Positions 26,941-40,419 are shown, numbered from the stretch's first letter. The stretch is DNA of 64,000 nt from Latrodectus hesperus (GCA_037975125.1 CM075857.1:89905199-89969198), one strand, 5' to 3'. Program-made: numbers and translations. The notes: generated by a model from the sequence alone, not told the origin.

Positions 26941-28019
26941 AATTTGTTAATCCTTCTATTTGAATGTGAGGTAAAAATTCCCATAATCTGTCGTTTTGAT
27001 CCAGATTTAATATTTTTTTCTTCATTTTATTTTATTTTAATCCTTTTATGGTATTAAATGTTGTTCCTGTTGTCAGACAAGTGTTTATTTTGGAATTATA
27101 GGCTTAGTGTTTCGCTTAGATTTATTCTGTGTGCATGAGATGTTATCCACATTTTAAAAAATGTTCATTAATTAATATGTATATATCGACTTATGTGTAT
27201 TTATTTCAAATTCTGTATTTAAATCTTTTCAATAAAGTTGGAAAAATAATTTTGTATGATCTTTTTCAATAAGTGAATAACATTATTTTCATTTTGATGG
27301 ACTCATAATATTTCATTTTTAAAACTCATAGTAAACATGAAAAATATAATGCTAATTTATCTCTCTCTATTTTACTTATTATTTTCATATTAATAAATTT
27401 TTCTTATTATTAAAGTATATTTTTTTAGTAATTTTGAAGCCATATTTAGTAAAAATCATTTTAAATGTTGACTAATGTCCTCTATTAGGAGTTCTCATAA
27501 TTTTAATCGGAATTACTTATATTATGATAACGTTTTCCTTATTTGTTTTCTATTTTCTTATTTATAACTTCGAAATGAAAATTTAAAAAAAAATCAAATT
27601 GAATTTTTTAAAAAATAGAGTATTGCACCATTATTTCTCAATAAATGAATTTTATATTTAAATTCAGCAATAACAAATAGGGAGAATATTTCGTTCATAA
27701 ACTGCAACTCTGTTGCATTATTACCAATTTCTTACTCTTTATTAAATTATTGTAAATGTATTCCATTGTTATTATCAAAATCAAGTTAAGTTGAATAAAT
27801 TCTTAAGAATAAATCAAACTAATAATATATCAGTGATATAGATAACATAAAAAATGTGGATCATTAATTCAAGAACATAAATAAATTTGCATAATTTTTA
27901 TTGTTTTCAGTTTTATGTTGCTCTTTAAATAATTAAAAAGCATACAAGTATGACTATTTCAATAATTTAAAAATGACTATTTTTTAACATTCGTAATATT
28001 AAGTAAAAACGGATTTTAT
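26941..28019. other. AT-rich background, no gene seen
   Basis: No element recognised. Confidence 0.75.
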
Positions 28020-28600
28020 CTTTAGGATTTCCAAATATGTTTGATTACCAACTCTATACTTCAATGTACAGATGGATACTAGATAGTGAGGTCATTTCCC
28101 CATTTACACTTAGTTATTTCCTTTATGCAGTACATATCCTCTTAAAACAACCATCCCAACTCTGGTGTGCGGGCATTAATTTGCTTAATTTTATTGCTTG
28201 TCGTGTTTGCCGAAGGACTTTTAATCACCGTAAGTGCACCTCAAAGTAGTGAATCATCCGCGATTCTTCAGTCGAGAGCAAAAAGGTTTTTGAATCAACT
28301 ACAGCGCACTTTTGTGTGCGAGCTTGTGGAAGCCATTTTCTCTTTTGAAGTGTCCATTTGCTAATAGCGCTCGACAAAATTGTGCTATAGTGAACTTTCC
28401 TTTTCATTTACTCTCCCCACCCCCGCACCGACATCGCATCCTCCCCCAGAAAAACCCTCTCAATTCATGTGAAAAAAAATCAAAGAGAGGGGAAAAAAAA
28501 ACTTTCCCTCATATTCTTTGTATGAGATTTTCAAAACATCAATTCAAATCAAAGCTCTCCAGTTTCAGATCCCGCTGATTGGTTGATTTTTTTTTTGTTA
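28020..28600. other. GC-richer island 10 with overlapping frames
   Basis: Plus frames at 28037-28249, 28167-28364 (GTG start, with a hydrophobic stretch ALICLILLLVVFAEGLLI like a signal peptide) and 28312-28578, and a minus frame at 28407-28225, overlap. None has a known domain. The signal-like frame has no ATG and a stop 27 bp upstream, so it could only be used as part of a spliced message. Confidence 0.3.
28131..28229 (+). CDS. Candidate internal exon, unknown product
   Basis: The acceptor TTATTTCCTTTATGCAG precedes 99 nt with one open frame (2 nt + 32 codons + 1 nt). It is followed by ACC|GTAAGT, a donor with perfect intron bases but a poor last exon base. The peptide contains NFIACRVCRRTFNH, with a CxxC pair but not enough ligands to call a zinc finger. 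No family recognised. Confidence 0.2.
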
Positions 28601-29073
28601 CAAAATTTTAATAATAAAAACTGAAAGCTTTTTTTTTACAGCTTTTAATATCCATGATTAGTGTTTAAGAAAAATATGTCCTTGTTTATATTTGGAGATT
28701 CATTTTTTAGTTTATTACGATGTCACATTAATATGTTAATATTGATGTGATTAAAGTATTTTTACCAGAATGTAATTCTTTAAAGTTGCAGTTAAAATTT
28801 ATATTAAAATTTAAAATAATATTTATGCCTTTTTCCAAAGATTATAAATTATTATTTGAAAGCTATAAGTCATTAATATGTTAACTTAATGCAATTTTAA
28901 CAGCCTATTTGAATAATTTTAGAGAGTTGCGACGAAACGAATACAAATAGTACCGGATAGATTTGCGTCAGATGAATAAACGTTTTTGAACACATAAGAT
29001 CTTTTTCACAATAACAGCAATACTTTTAAATTAGCTTAGAAGTATGTATTTTTGGTTCTAGAACTTAGTCAAG
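28601..29073. other. AT-rich background, no gene seen
   Basis: No element recognised. Confidence 0.75.
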
Positions 29074-29083
29074 ACATTTTTTT

Positions 29084-29275
29084 AAACTTTTCTTCCAACG
29101 GCGGGCATTTATTTGGGTGACGAACCCTGTGCCACAACAAAACCAGAAACTGTTACTCATTTGTCGTTACCCAGCGGGCACCTGTGAACCAAGTCACGGA
29201 GGCGAGTAGCATTGCCCGCGCCATACCACCACAAACCCGTTTATAGGGTGGGCCACATTCATACATCATTCATAC
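29084..29275 (-). mobile_element. SINE family A, 5'-truncated, with short TSD
   Basis: Reverse-strand copy of the family A body and 3' end: CGTCACCC end, CCCAGCGGGCAC, CGCGCCATACCACC and CCCGTTTATAGGG are all present in reverse. It lacks the tRNA head and about the first 130 bp. Nine-base flanks ACATTTTTT (29074-29082 and 29276-29284) are a plausible target duplication next to the A-rich tail. A short CATTCATACA duplication sits at the truncated end. Confidence 0.88.
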
Positions 29276-29284
29276 ACATTTTTT

Positions 29285-29672
29285 GGATACTGTTTTGGAT
29301 ATTTGTTTTATTTCAAAATATAATTTTATTCTTACAGTATTGCATAAGAAACCCTAATTAAGTACTCATCATCCTTAAAATGTGATGATAAACTCAAGGG
29401 AAAGTGAGTACAGATTTTAAGTATTACTGTTACATTCAAAGCCAAAATTCTTGCGCTATCTTCTACGTATCTATTGCCTTTATGCTTAAGGTTCCTTTGT
29501 GTTTGAGGAAAATCTAAACACTTATACGACATTCACTAAACCAAGTCACTTGAATTTCCATGTAATAATATTCGTCATACCATTTCAATAGCCATAATTA
29601 TTTACAAACGTATAATCAATGGTAACTTTAGTTTGTAAGCAACTGATACTTTAACTCTATACATTTTCGAGA
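29285..29672. other. Unique spacer between two family A SINEs
   Basis: Holds a 66-codon minus frame (29532-29332) with no recognisable domain. Its sequence is unrelated to the SINEs, so the two copies are separate insertions. Confidence 0.7.
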
Positions 29673-29683
29673 AGATTTTTTTA

Positions 29684-29949
29684 TCTAATGGCGGGCACAC
29701 TTGGGTGACGAACCCTATGCCACAACAAGGCCAGAACCTGCTACGCATTTATCGTTACCCAGCGGGCATCTGTGAACTAAGTCACGGAGGCGAGTAGCGT
29801 TACCCGCGCCATACCACCACAAACCCGTTTATAGGGTGGGCCACATTCATACATCATCACAGAAGAAAGGACAGAGAAACACAGAGAGAACAGAGAAAAA
29901 AAGTAACATTAATGCCGGAACCGGGATTCGAACCCGGGACACACAGCTC
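29684..29949 (-). mobile_element. SINE family A, 5'-truncated, with 11-bp TSD
   Basis: Exact target duplications AGATTTTTTTA (29673-29683 and 29950-29960) bound the copy. On the minus strand it begins inside the tRNA-like head at CTGAGCTGTG, just before the B box (GGGTTCGAATCCCGG), so the A box is missing. It continues through the full body to the GTCACCCAAGTG end. Same orientation as the copy about 600 bp away. Confidence 0.95.
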
Positions 29950-29960
29950 AGATTTTTTTA

Positions 29961-30469
29961 AAACTTTTATTTAATTAATCTGCTAATAATCAAATAAAAG
30001 TTAAACATCTGATTATAAAATTTTCCTCATAACATAAAGTCATATAATAATTGTGCTATGATGGTAATAAAATAATTATCTAAAACATTGCGTTTAATTT
30101 TAAGCTACCTAAGGACAAAAAATATCATAATTAAATATAATAATTATTAATATTAAGACTTTTTAAACAAAAGGAAAAATTCTTAAGAATAAGCCCACAC
30201 AAAATATCATTTATATAACTCACTTTGAATTGAGGATATATTTACTATAAAATTTTATAATTTAATAATACTTTTGACTTTTAATCGTCGATATACATTA
30301 TAAGATATAATCAACATACATTTTACTAAACTTGATATTTTTATTTGTAATAATTTATACTCTCCGTATGGATTCTTAATCATCGAATAAATTAAACGAA
30401 ATCAGCGAAACAGTTAAATGGTAAATTTATAAATTCTAAATCTATTAAACGCCATGGATTCAAAATCAA
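29961..30469. other. AT-rich background, no gene seen
   Basis: No element recognised. Confidence 0.75.
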
Positions 30470-30930
30470 TTTTGATTTTCCCCCAGAGGTTTTGGCGACT
30501 GAACCGTGGAATTTACTTCGCCCACAAGAGGAACTTGATATAAAAAGTGTTTGCCGATCCATCATTATGTGCACATCAGCTACTAAAACTCCCTTTATCC
30601 TGATTATCCTTGTGTGTGACCACTCTCCCGCTCTCTTCACCAGAAAATCTATATAAAATATATAACCGAGTGAAGGGACAGCTGACGTCATCAACTGTCC
30701 TCCGCAGCGGATCAGACCGCGAGACAAATGGCATGTTAAAAGCATCCTCTATTGCGGATGGTTGTCCGGTCCGACCCATTTGGATCACCATCGTTTTGGG
30801 CAGCGGGGGAGGTCTTTGGCAGTTATTGAATATGGAGAAGACTTTCCCTGAAGATAGTGAAAGGGAAAACGTTTGAGGATGACAGAAATAGAAAATACTC
30901 TTGCCTAATCGTTTCTTCATGGCCTATTGT
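30470..30930. other. GC-richer island 11 with long overlapping frames
   Basis: Minus frames of 114 codons (30920-30576, ATG start, beginning MKKRLGKSIFYF) and 117 codons (30745-30392) and a plus frame of 88 codons (30610-30876) overlap. Openness on both strands argues against a simple coding reading. None has a recognisable domain. The CRE/TATA cluster is listed separately. Confidence 0.35.
30650..30690 (-). promoter_or_regulatory. Candidate core promoter: CRE, E-box and TATA-like element
   Basis: A perfect CRE palindrome TGACGTCA (30683-30690) overlaps an E-box CAGCTG (30679-30684). Both lie next to an AT-rich TATA-like stretch TATATAAAATATATAA (30650-30665). Read on the minus strand the CRE is upstream of the TATA, a usual order; on the plus strand the CRE would sit at the start site. 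No initiator or exon is clear downstream. Motifs are seen; promoter activity is inferred. Confidence 0.35.
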
Positions 30931-32321
<1,391 letters not shown>

Positions 32322-32399
32322 AATTCCTCTTTGTACTATGTACCATCCAATCATCCATCTCCAATCTATTAAGAAATCAAACAATCATCACATCCCTTT

Positions 32400-33010
32400 T
32401 GTCGTCGTTGGATCTGGTCCAGATGCTTTGTAATAACTGCTGTAATCCGTTTTACTCTGATGGAGAATGTATTATTTTTTTTTCCCATGATACCCAATTT
32501 TTGAATTCTTTTCCAAAGAATGGGGCAGAGCAGCGAACACCCCGAAATTACTCATGTAGTTATTACTCTTGTCCTACAAGGACCGGGAGTCAAAATCAGA
32601 TGCAGGCAAAACCCATCACCCGAGGATGAAAATGTTTGTGTCTCTACTAGGGAGATGGAGATGCTTTTATTCAAAATTGTAAATAAGAAAAGACTTCTCC
32701 GCTTGTGGGAGAACTCTCCGTTTATTGGGTTTGCTTTTTTTTCCACCCCTCGTCCCTTTTTCCCATTTAAAGGCGACAATATGTCTGTCATTTATTCAAT
32801 GCTTCAAGGCGATAATGCCGTTGAATCTTTTCAACAGATTCTGTGTCTTCATGCGGAAGAATCAAAGTTGATCTAATCCCTTTTCTTGGAGCTGCAGTGT
32901 TTTGGAATTATTGTTATTTAAAGGGAGGATTCGGCGACTGCTATTGTTTCTTTTAATGCATTCCTTTCCTTCTGGAAAACTGTGAATGGGAAGTTCTCGT
33001 TTATTAGGGT
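32400..33010. other. GC-richer island 12
   Basis: Contains overlapping frames on both strands (plus 32399-32629, plus 32520-32876, minus 32791-32552) and a pyrimidine tract TTTTTTTTCCACCCCTC near 32737. No known domain or clear splice pair. Confidence 0.35.
32520..32876 (+). other. Unconfirmed 118-codon ORF
   Basis: An ATG frame with a good start context (A at -3, G at +4: AAGAATGG). The peptide begins MGQSSEHPEITHVVITL and is mixed and soluble in character, with a basic stretch KIVNKKRLLRLWE in the middle. There is no signal peptide or recognised domain. It lies wholly in an island and has an opposing minus frame. It could be a small single-exon gene, a fragment, or chance. Confidence 0.15.
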
Positions 33011-33887
33011 TATATCTTTAGAAATGAGAATTTTCTCGAATGCGTTTTTTTTATTGCTTATTCCAGGACCTGAATTATACTTAAATATTATTGTCTTGTG
33101 AAATAAAGTAGCTGAAATGCGTCGTATGCAAACAAAGGTTGATTTGGTTTTCTAAAGAATAAGCATGGTGCAAAGTATTGTTATGTTTGAGCAATCGATA
33201 CTAAGTAAAACTGAATAAAATCACTGCATTGTTTCTTGCAACATGGGTTCTGTAAAGAGATGTAAATGTCAACAAAAAACACTGTAAAAAGTAACTGAGG
33301 AAATTTAAAAGACATCAGTTTACGTTTCAAGTAATGTAAGTGATATTGATACAACAATGAGATGAAGAGTGCATTTTATTTCAAATCATAAAATAGGAAA
33401 ATTAGAATAATTCAGCATCAACATAAAAGCATTTTTATAGTGATATCCACTATTTTTTCATGACAATGCAAAATTTTTATTAATAATTTGCCGGATAAGT
33501 AAATTTGTTTAGATACAAAATAATATATAACAAAAATTGAGATTAGATTTAGTATCATGTATAAAAATGCGAATGATAACAAGATTAAAATTAATTCATG
33601 TATATTTCATCAGAAAAATAACTGAAATTAAAAATTTCGTATGCTGAAGTATGCCAAAATGTCATTTTATCCCCTTATTTCTTTATTTTAAACTTTTTTT
33701 TTCTTTTACCAATCGAAAGATATAAGTTTTACTTTATATTTTCTACTTTTATCGAGATATGTTGAATATATTTTCCTGATTTCATTTACTGCCATACATG
33801 ATTGTGTAACTCATACTTGGTTGGAGAGTTAGAAATTTTCTGGATATTCTACGTTATAAATTTGAATTGTGATAAAATTTTTGTAAT
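33011..33887. other. AT-rich background, no gene seen
   Basis: No element recognised. Confidence 0.75.
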
Positions 33888-33900
33888 ATTGACAGACATG

Positions 33901-34051
33901 TACCAAGCTAATAGATCAATAGTTAGCGTTTTGGCCTTTGATTTCACAGTTCGTAGAGTTCGATTCCTACATCAAGTATGATGTTTGTGGTGGCTCAAAA
34001 TTCACTTTAAGCTGTTGATCCTGTTATAATTTAAAAGTGGCAAACAAATAA
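33901..34051 (+). mobile_element. SINE family B, decayed copy
   Basis: Shows the same order as the 24.3 kb element: a GTTAGCG segment, CAGTTCGT, a B-box-like GAGTTCGATTCC (33956-33967), GATGTTTGTGGTGGC, TTCACTTTAA and a CAAACAAATAAA tail. There are many substitutions. Flanks ATTGACAGACATG (33888-33900) and ATTGAACAGAAATG (34052-34065) look like an aged target duplication with one indel and one mismatch. Much older than the 24.3 kb copy. Confidence 0.8.
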
Positions 34052-34065
34052 ATTGAACAGAAATG

Positions 34066-34899
34066 CGTTATTTTGTCTAAGTTGTGTTGTATCAGAGAAA
34101 GTCACTACTATATTTATAATAAATTAATATAAAAATTCACCATGTACATCATATTTTTTATGATTAGCAAGGTACAGAAAGTTCCTTGTCAAGTACACCA
34201 CTCTATTGAATTTCAACCTAATTCATCGTTCCCAGTTAGCTGTGATATCATTTAATAGACTTTCTGACAGTTTGAGACTACTGAAAACTTTTTTTATTTT
34301 TGAGCATTCACAATGTACAAATTTCCGAAAATCTTTACAATGTAACAGTCCCTTGTTGGAAGGTAAAAAGTACGAAATCTCTAAGCAGTTTTTGACATAA
34401 AAGTAAATAATGAGCAGAAGATAAATCTAATATACAAACTAGATAAATCTATTTCACACATCGTTAGGAAGGGATGATTCGAATTTCCAATATACAAATC
34501 CTACGTATTCAGACAATCACTAAAATACTTTCATTGGCTCAGTGTAAATTATAAGTTATTCTAGAAAGTTGCTTCTATTTCAAGGAATTCTTAATATAGA
34601 ATTAATAAAGATTGAAGATCAATAGCTTTGAAGACAAATTTCCATATATTCAAAAACCGAAAAACGAAGAAATCAATTAATTTTAATGTTTCAATCTGAT
34701 AATTATTTTAATTACTATTATAGTTACTATTCAATAATTCAAAGACAAATTATTGAGAAATATATTGCTTCTAAATCTCCCTAATCTAAACCATGAATTC
34801 TAGTCCAATCATTAATAAAATTCATTTGTTCTACAATATATATCTCCTGACATTCTACTGGCTTCGTTTTTTTTAAGCTTGTAAAAATATGATTGGATA
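34066..34899. other. AT-rich background, no gene seen
   Basis: A 64-codon plus frame at 34206-34400 starts at TTG and has no domain. Confidence 0.7.
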
Positions 34900-35260
34900 T
34901 CCTTTCGTCTTATAAGCCTTTAATGCAATGGTTTAGACATTTATCATCTCGCGCAATATGTTTCCTAACTCCCCATACTCGGTAAACCGTGAAAGAAAAA
35001 ATGTTTGAGATCTACAACCAAATAGCAGCTTTTCTATGTTTTCCTGCATTACAAGTAGTAAACCTATGCAAAGCATTATCGACAACCAGAGAAGCCTTAT
35101 ATCTGACAAAAATCATGGAATCCTTATATCTGCTTTTGTGGGGAGTTTTACCCAGCTGTCGACTGTCATTGGTATATGGAAAAGAATAACACCACACGAG
35201 GCGTATATTCCATTTCTTGGAATAAACTTTTTGACTGTAAAAAATTTAAATATTTGATTC
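34900..35260. other. GC-richer island 13
   Basis: Three overlapping frames of 61-73 codons on both strands (34989-35257), none recognisable. Contains CCAGCTGTCGACTGTCATTGG (35153-35173), with an inverted CCAAT box. No splice pair found. Confidence 0.3.
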
Positions 35261-36562
35261 CGTAAACTAACGTAACTATGTTTCTCTCTCGTTCAGATTT
35301 TTTTAAAAGAACTGCTACATTAAAGAAGTGTTGAAAATGTGATAGAAATCCACGATTAAAATTTGTAATAAAAGTTTTTAAATATATGAATTTAATCTCT
35401 TAATCGGCTGAACAATGCATAAAATTTTTTAGATGAATTTTTTTAAATTAATATAGTACAATCAATAATGTTAAATTGAGCCAAATAACAATTACAATTT
35501 AAATTGGTAAAATCTAAGTAGTTTTTTTATTTTTATTTTATTATAAATTTATTTTATTGTAACACAATTTTAGTTTTTATTTCTAATCTTTAGTTGAATT
35601 CCTACAGCTTTAATCTTTTAATAATTTAGTAATTATATAAATAATTAATTTTCCCTTATACTTTTTTTAATTAAATAAATAAAAAATACTACGATGAAAG
35701 TTATTTGATGCTTCATGTAATTATTGTGTCATCAAAGATGAATAAAATTTTTAATTTTTTCACTTTTAATCAATAAAGAAAAAATTCGCAAAATCTTTTT
35801 CGTATTGAAGCATTCATAGTTTTATATGACACTAAACCTGTGTTGTAATATAAAAAATTAAGTTAGAAAGAGAGCTGTTAATGTTTAATTCTGAAGATTA
35901 TTATGACTCACAATTAGGTCGCAGTTTATATTTAATTAGAGCCTTAGTAATAATAAAGAATAATATTTTTTCCAAATTTTTAGGCTAACGTAATTAGCAA
36001 ATGCAATAAAGCTTTCTATTTGATAAAAATTGTAAATTTTATTTAATAGACGGATCCGATTGTAAGTAGTTACCAATAATAATTAAAATTCATTATTCCT
36101 AATTTACTGTAGTGCTAAAACACCCCTATTTAGTTTCTAAGATTTAATAATTAAAGAATATAAAAAAATGGTCCTATTTTTTGACACTGGCCGAATCTTT
36201 TTATTAAAAATACTTATATATAACTGTAAGACAGTGTAATTAAAACTTAAAAAAAATTTAAAGCAATTTAAATACACTCCAATGAGTGTGTTTATGTTTA
36301 TAATCCTTCACATTTAACTACAATATTATTTCCAATCATTTTTGGCCAATGCATCATGGGTACATTCATTTAGGAGTTGTTACAATTAATGACATGTAAA
36401 CTAAATAAAATGCATGTGTTTTCCATTAATGTATTCTAAAATATTAGTCGACTTACAATTTGTGTACATTCGTTTCATTTTATATATTTTTCTTCAAATT
36501 AGTTGAATTTTTCACATCCAAGTACTACAAAACTTTATAATATATATCATAATTTTTAATAA

Positions 36563-36568
<6 letters not shown>
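35261..36568. other. AT-rich background, no gene seen
   Basis: Very AT-rich, with poly-T and poly-A runs only. Confidence 0.75.
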
Positions 36569-36810
<242 letters not shown>

Positions 36811-36868
36811 ATAATGTAAAAAATGTTTTATTCATAATATAAAAAGTATAAAACAAATTATTTTCAAA

Positions 36869-37456
36869 TTGTTGCAAAAGATATACTATACATTATGTTC
36901 TAGGTGCATTCTAACAGAACTCCCAGTAATAGCAAATGAATCTGTTTTCCTTATTTTTGGGAAAAAAATTTTGACTGTATTTATTATTTTGAAAAATTCC
37001 TTTATTTTAAGCGTATTCTTCCTAATGACTTTGAACGTGTATTTTAGAATTGTAAGTTGCAATGAATGCTACATTATTCTTTCTCGAGTCGCTATCATTA
37101 CACTGGACGATATCCAAAATTTAAAAGATTGGAGCAATGTCATTGGCCGAAAGGGAAAGAAAAACAATGGTATATTCAACCATAAAAGGAAACTGGGGAG
37201 AAACTTTGTCCAATCTGCAGTAACATTCTTTGAGATGAAACAAGTTAAATCGGAATCCCCCCCAACTGTCCGGGAGATGGTACTACATGATGATGGGTGT
37301 TTAATTTCACTGCCGGACCCAACGCGATCGGACCTTGTGAACCAAGCATTAAGGGCAGGCCGGACAACCATTAAATCGAGGTCAATAGGGGAGACTGATG
37401 TAGCAGAAAAGAACAAAAGAGTGCTTTCCTCTTTCTCGTCAGGGAAGAAACTCTAG
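36869..37456 (+). other. Unconfirmed 195-codon ORF, longest in the window
   Basis: The frame opens at TTG; the first ATG is at 37025, giving 144 codons. The N-terminal half comes from AT-rich DNA and is hydrophobic (KKILTVFIILKNSFILSVFF). The C-terminal half comes from the GC-richer island and is polar, with a basic GRKGKKNNGIFNHKRKLGR stretch and a C-terminal FSSGKKL. A 115-codon minus frame (37416-37069) overlaps it. I recognise no domain. The length is unusual for such AT-rich DNA, but opposite-strand openness and the lack of a good start argue for caution. Confidence 0.18.
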
Positions 37457-37610
37457 TGGCTTCTTTCGGAAGAAAAGAAGTGTAATTCTTCCGTAAAATA
37501 AGCACTGCTGAGCGAAAATTGTAGAAACATTTGTGTCAGGAAAAGGCGGTAGTTTGATAGGGAGGAAAATATTGCATTCTCCATAAAGACTGAAGTACTT
37601 GGTTGATAAC
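37040..37610. other. GC-richer island 14
   Basis: Carries most of the 195-codon frame, an inverted CCAAT box ATTGG (37142-37146) and GGTACTACATGATGATGG near 37279. Not assignable further. Confidence 0.35.
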
Positions 37611-39099
37611 CATTAAGAGTGGAATGTTTATGGGTAAAAAAAGAATTATATTTACGAATAAATTCTAATGCTTAATATTATAAGGATGCATTCATTTTTT
37701 AATTAATTTCAGATTTCTCTAATATATCAACGCATTATCTTTAACTTTAGTAACGATGAACAAAAATTTTTTACAACATCAATATATTTCGCTCTTTATT
37801 ATAAAAGTAATGAAAGATTTTACAATTCAGATCTGCATAGTTAATTTTTTTTAATAACATGAATAAGTTATTTATGTAATCAAGCGCCATCTACTGCATG
37901 TCACTGAAAATAAAAATAAAAAAATGAGAGAAGAAATTGACGTTAATTCAATCCTACTACAACATAGAGTCATAAAAATATTGTGTAAATGACATTATAT
38001 TCCTTGTTCTAAATGTGCCTTTTGAAAATAATATAATTATTATATAGATATTTATTGATCTATAATAATTATATTATTTCTAACCTGTTTAATTTACCAA
38101 TTTTCTATTAAAAGAATCTATTTGTAATTAATATAACAATGGTTACGGAGCAATTGGATTTGAACAAGTTTGCGCAATCTGTTGAAAACATTTAAAATAG
38201 TAAATTTTTATAAATTAAGATAGAAAATATTTATTTTAACATAAATAAGAAATTTACTTTAATGTAAACACTATATCTTATCTTTGAAGCAGATGAAAAA
38301 AGTTCTTTCCACTGATACCTTATTCCTCGTAATAGATTTTATTTTCTTTGAGGGAAAGAACTGTTGCCAACAGAAGTAATATAAATCATTTCTATAGAAC
38401 TGCATTGAAAAAAAGTTGATCTATAATTTATTCCATATCCATAACATGTTACATTCACTGTTTGAATACTACAATAATTAATCACATTTCAAATCATGGC
38501 ATCACATTAGCAATCAAGCTAAGACTGTGTGCGTTGTAGCGGTTAATGTTTTCATCACGTCCTTAGTAATATAGTAACATTCTTTTGACTAAAGCCACTT
38601 TAAGTTCTAAAATAATGACTTTTTTATGCAATCAGTGGTTTTCTCATAAATAATCACGTACATTAATAACATTATCTATGAGGATGATAGAGTTATTAAT
38701 AAAATCAGAGACATGCGCAACAAATCTATTGATAATGTTTTTTATAAATTACCAAAAATAATTGTAGGTTGCTTTTGATATTGTTTGGCCTTAGGTGCTT
38801 GAAATTGGAATTGTTCTTAAAAAATAATTTCTATATTTCATCTATCGTTTTATATAATTTTTTTTAATTTACAAAAATTTTACAAAGTTTTAGTCATCAT
38901 TAGCTTTTAAATAGTATCTAAAAAGAAGATTAGTTTGAAAAATAAAAGTGAAAAAAGTTACCATCTACAATTTTGTCACAATCGCTTAAATTGGTATTTA
39001 TATGCTCTATTCATTTTTCTAAAGCATAAACTAAGTACCTGAAATTAACCAAAAGAAAAAATGTATATGGCAAAAAATAAAAGTTATCTGTGAGTTGTA
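37611..39099. other. AT-rich background with one hairpin
   Basis: No gene seen. The segment 38520-38620 (GCGGTTAATG..., CACTTTAAGTTCTAA) may be a very old family B SINE but is too decayed to call. Confidence 0.6.
38026..38079. repeat. 19-bp perfect inverted repeat
   Basis: AAATAATATAATTATTATA (38026-38044) is exactly complementary to 38061-38079, with a 16-nt loop. It is purely A/T, so it is less striking than it looks. Confidence 0.85.
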
Positions 39100-39680
39100 A
39101 GATTCAAGCAGCATTTAACGTTAAGCCCAAAAGGCCCTTCTATGTATAAGAACTCTGCTTTCTGTCCGAAACTGTCTCGTGCTCTACCAACTCAATCGGT
39201 TGTGAAAACTAAGCTTAATGATTAGTTATTCGAAAGGAAAGCCCTTGTGAACACTAGACTTGAACACTGACTCCAGAAAGTACTGTTGTCTTTGAAAAGA
39301 TTCAAAGTTTCTCTTGAATACGCTTTTATTTCGACCGAAAGTTAAAAGTTCTATCCTGTCTTGTTTGGTCTTCTATTTTACGACTTTATTGCGTTTTTTT
39401 TTTAAGTCTCAGAAAGAATCGCTGGTTGCTTCAACTCCCCAGGGTACAGCGAAAAGTCTTGGAATTGATCATTTGATTCCATTCATTTACATTTAGATGG
39501 GTTTAGTTAGGAATTTAAATTGGACGTGATTGTTGAGATTTCCTTGTTGGATTAAGTGGCAGCTTTGCTTCTGTTTCCAAAAACGGAGACCCAAACCATA
39601 AATCTGTGGTTACTGAGAACTTAGTTACGTAGATTTGCTTGAAATTTGTCTTGTTTATCTATCAATGAAGTCATAGTGAA
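39100..39680. other. GC-richer island 15
   Basis: Weaker composition shift. A 60-codon plus frame (39314-39496) has no domain; no splice pair or clustered motif seen. Confidence 0.3.
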
Positions 39681-40419
39681 ATTATTTGTGGTATTGTGGT
39701 GGCTCTGAATATTATCTAATTATCTAAGAATGTTTATACAAGTTGGTTAAGTTATTTATTTCCGCAATGCATTTTGATTTTAAAATCAAACTATTTTTCA
39801 TAAATCTAATGGTAAATTGTAAAAAAAAAAAATAGATATAAAGGAAATTTATCTGTTGTTTAAGCTTTACTTTTCTCAATCGGCTTGCTTCGTAATATTT
39901 TATTTTTTACATTATTTGACTCCTTTAGTTTTAGTTGTTGAATAACCCCTTCTCCAATTGAAGGCCAAAAATGATTTTAGAATTTCAAAAATATTATTTT
40001 TCTATATTTTAATTAAAATATATTAAACAAATTGAAAATCATGTTAGAGAAATCCTTATTTGTGATAAATATCACTTTTTAGTACAGCACTTTTCAAAAG
40101 TTTCAAACTAAAACAATAGTTTCTAAAATTTAATTATTAAATTTGGTTATTTAATTTTAAAAATTTGATGTTTTAAACTAAATTTTAATTTACTGTGTGG
40201 AATAATTCTAATTTTAATTATGTGCTGTTTAAGCACATCAAAGATTAATTGATATTGAATAATACATTTATACTTTGAAAATTAAAGGGGTGATTTTCTT
40301 TCATTTAAATTTCCAACTGGTATTAAATTTAAAAATTATTATCTCCACTAAGATTTATTTAGCTTCCCGTTATCCAAAAAAACAAATTCTTCCCCTTTTA
40401 TATAAAGCAGTATTGGTAA
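39681..40419. other. AT-rich background, no gene seen
   Basis: An 83-codon plus frame (40275-40526) begins at TTG in AT-rich DNA and runs into the next island; no domain. Confidence 0.7.

Noticed and set aside
28167..28364. Small secreted protein with signal peptide and dibasic site
   Set aside because: The frame has no ATG (GTG only) and an upstream stop 27 bp away. The hydrophobic run could be chance in AT-rich DNA.
38026..38079. MicroRNA precursor
   Set aside because: The stem is only 19 bp and purely A/T, too short and too low in complexity for a typical precursor. I also compared the window from memory with common conserved arthropod microRNA seeds and found none.
38520..38640. Possible third family B SINE
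   Set aside because: Only GCGGTTAATG and CACTTTAAGTTCTAA-like echoes remain, with no B box or TSD, so it cannot be supported.
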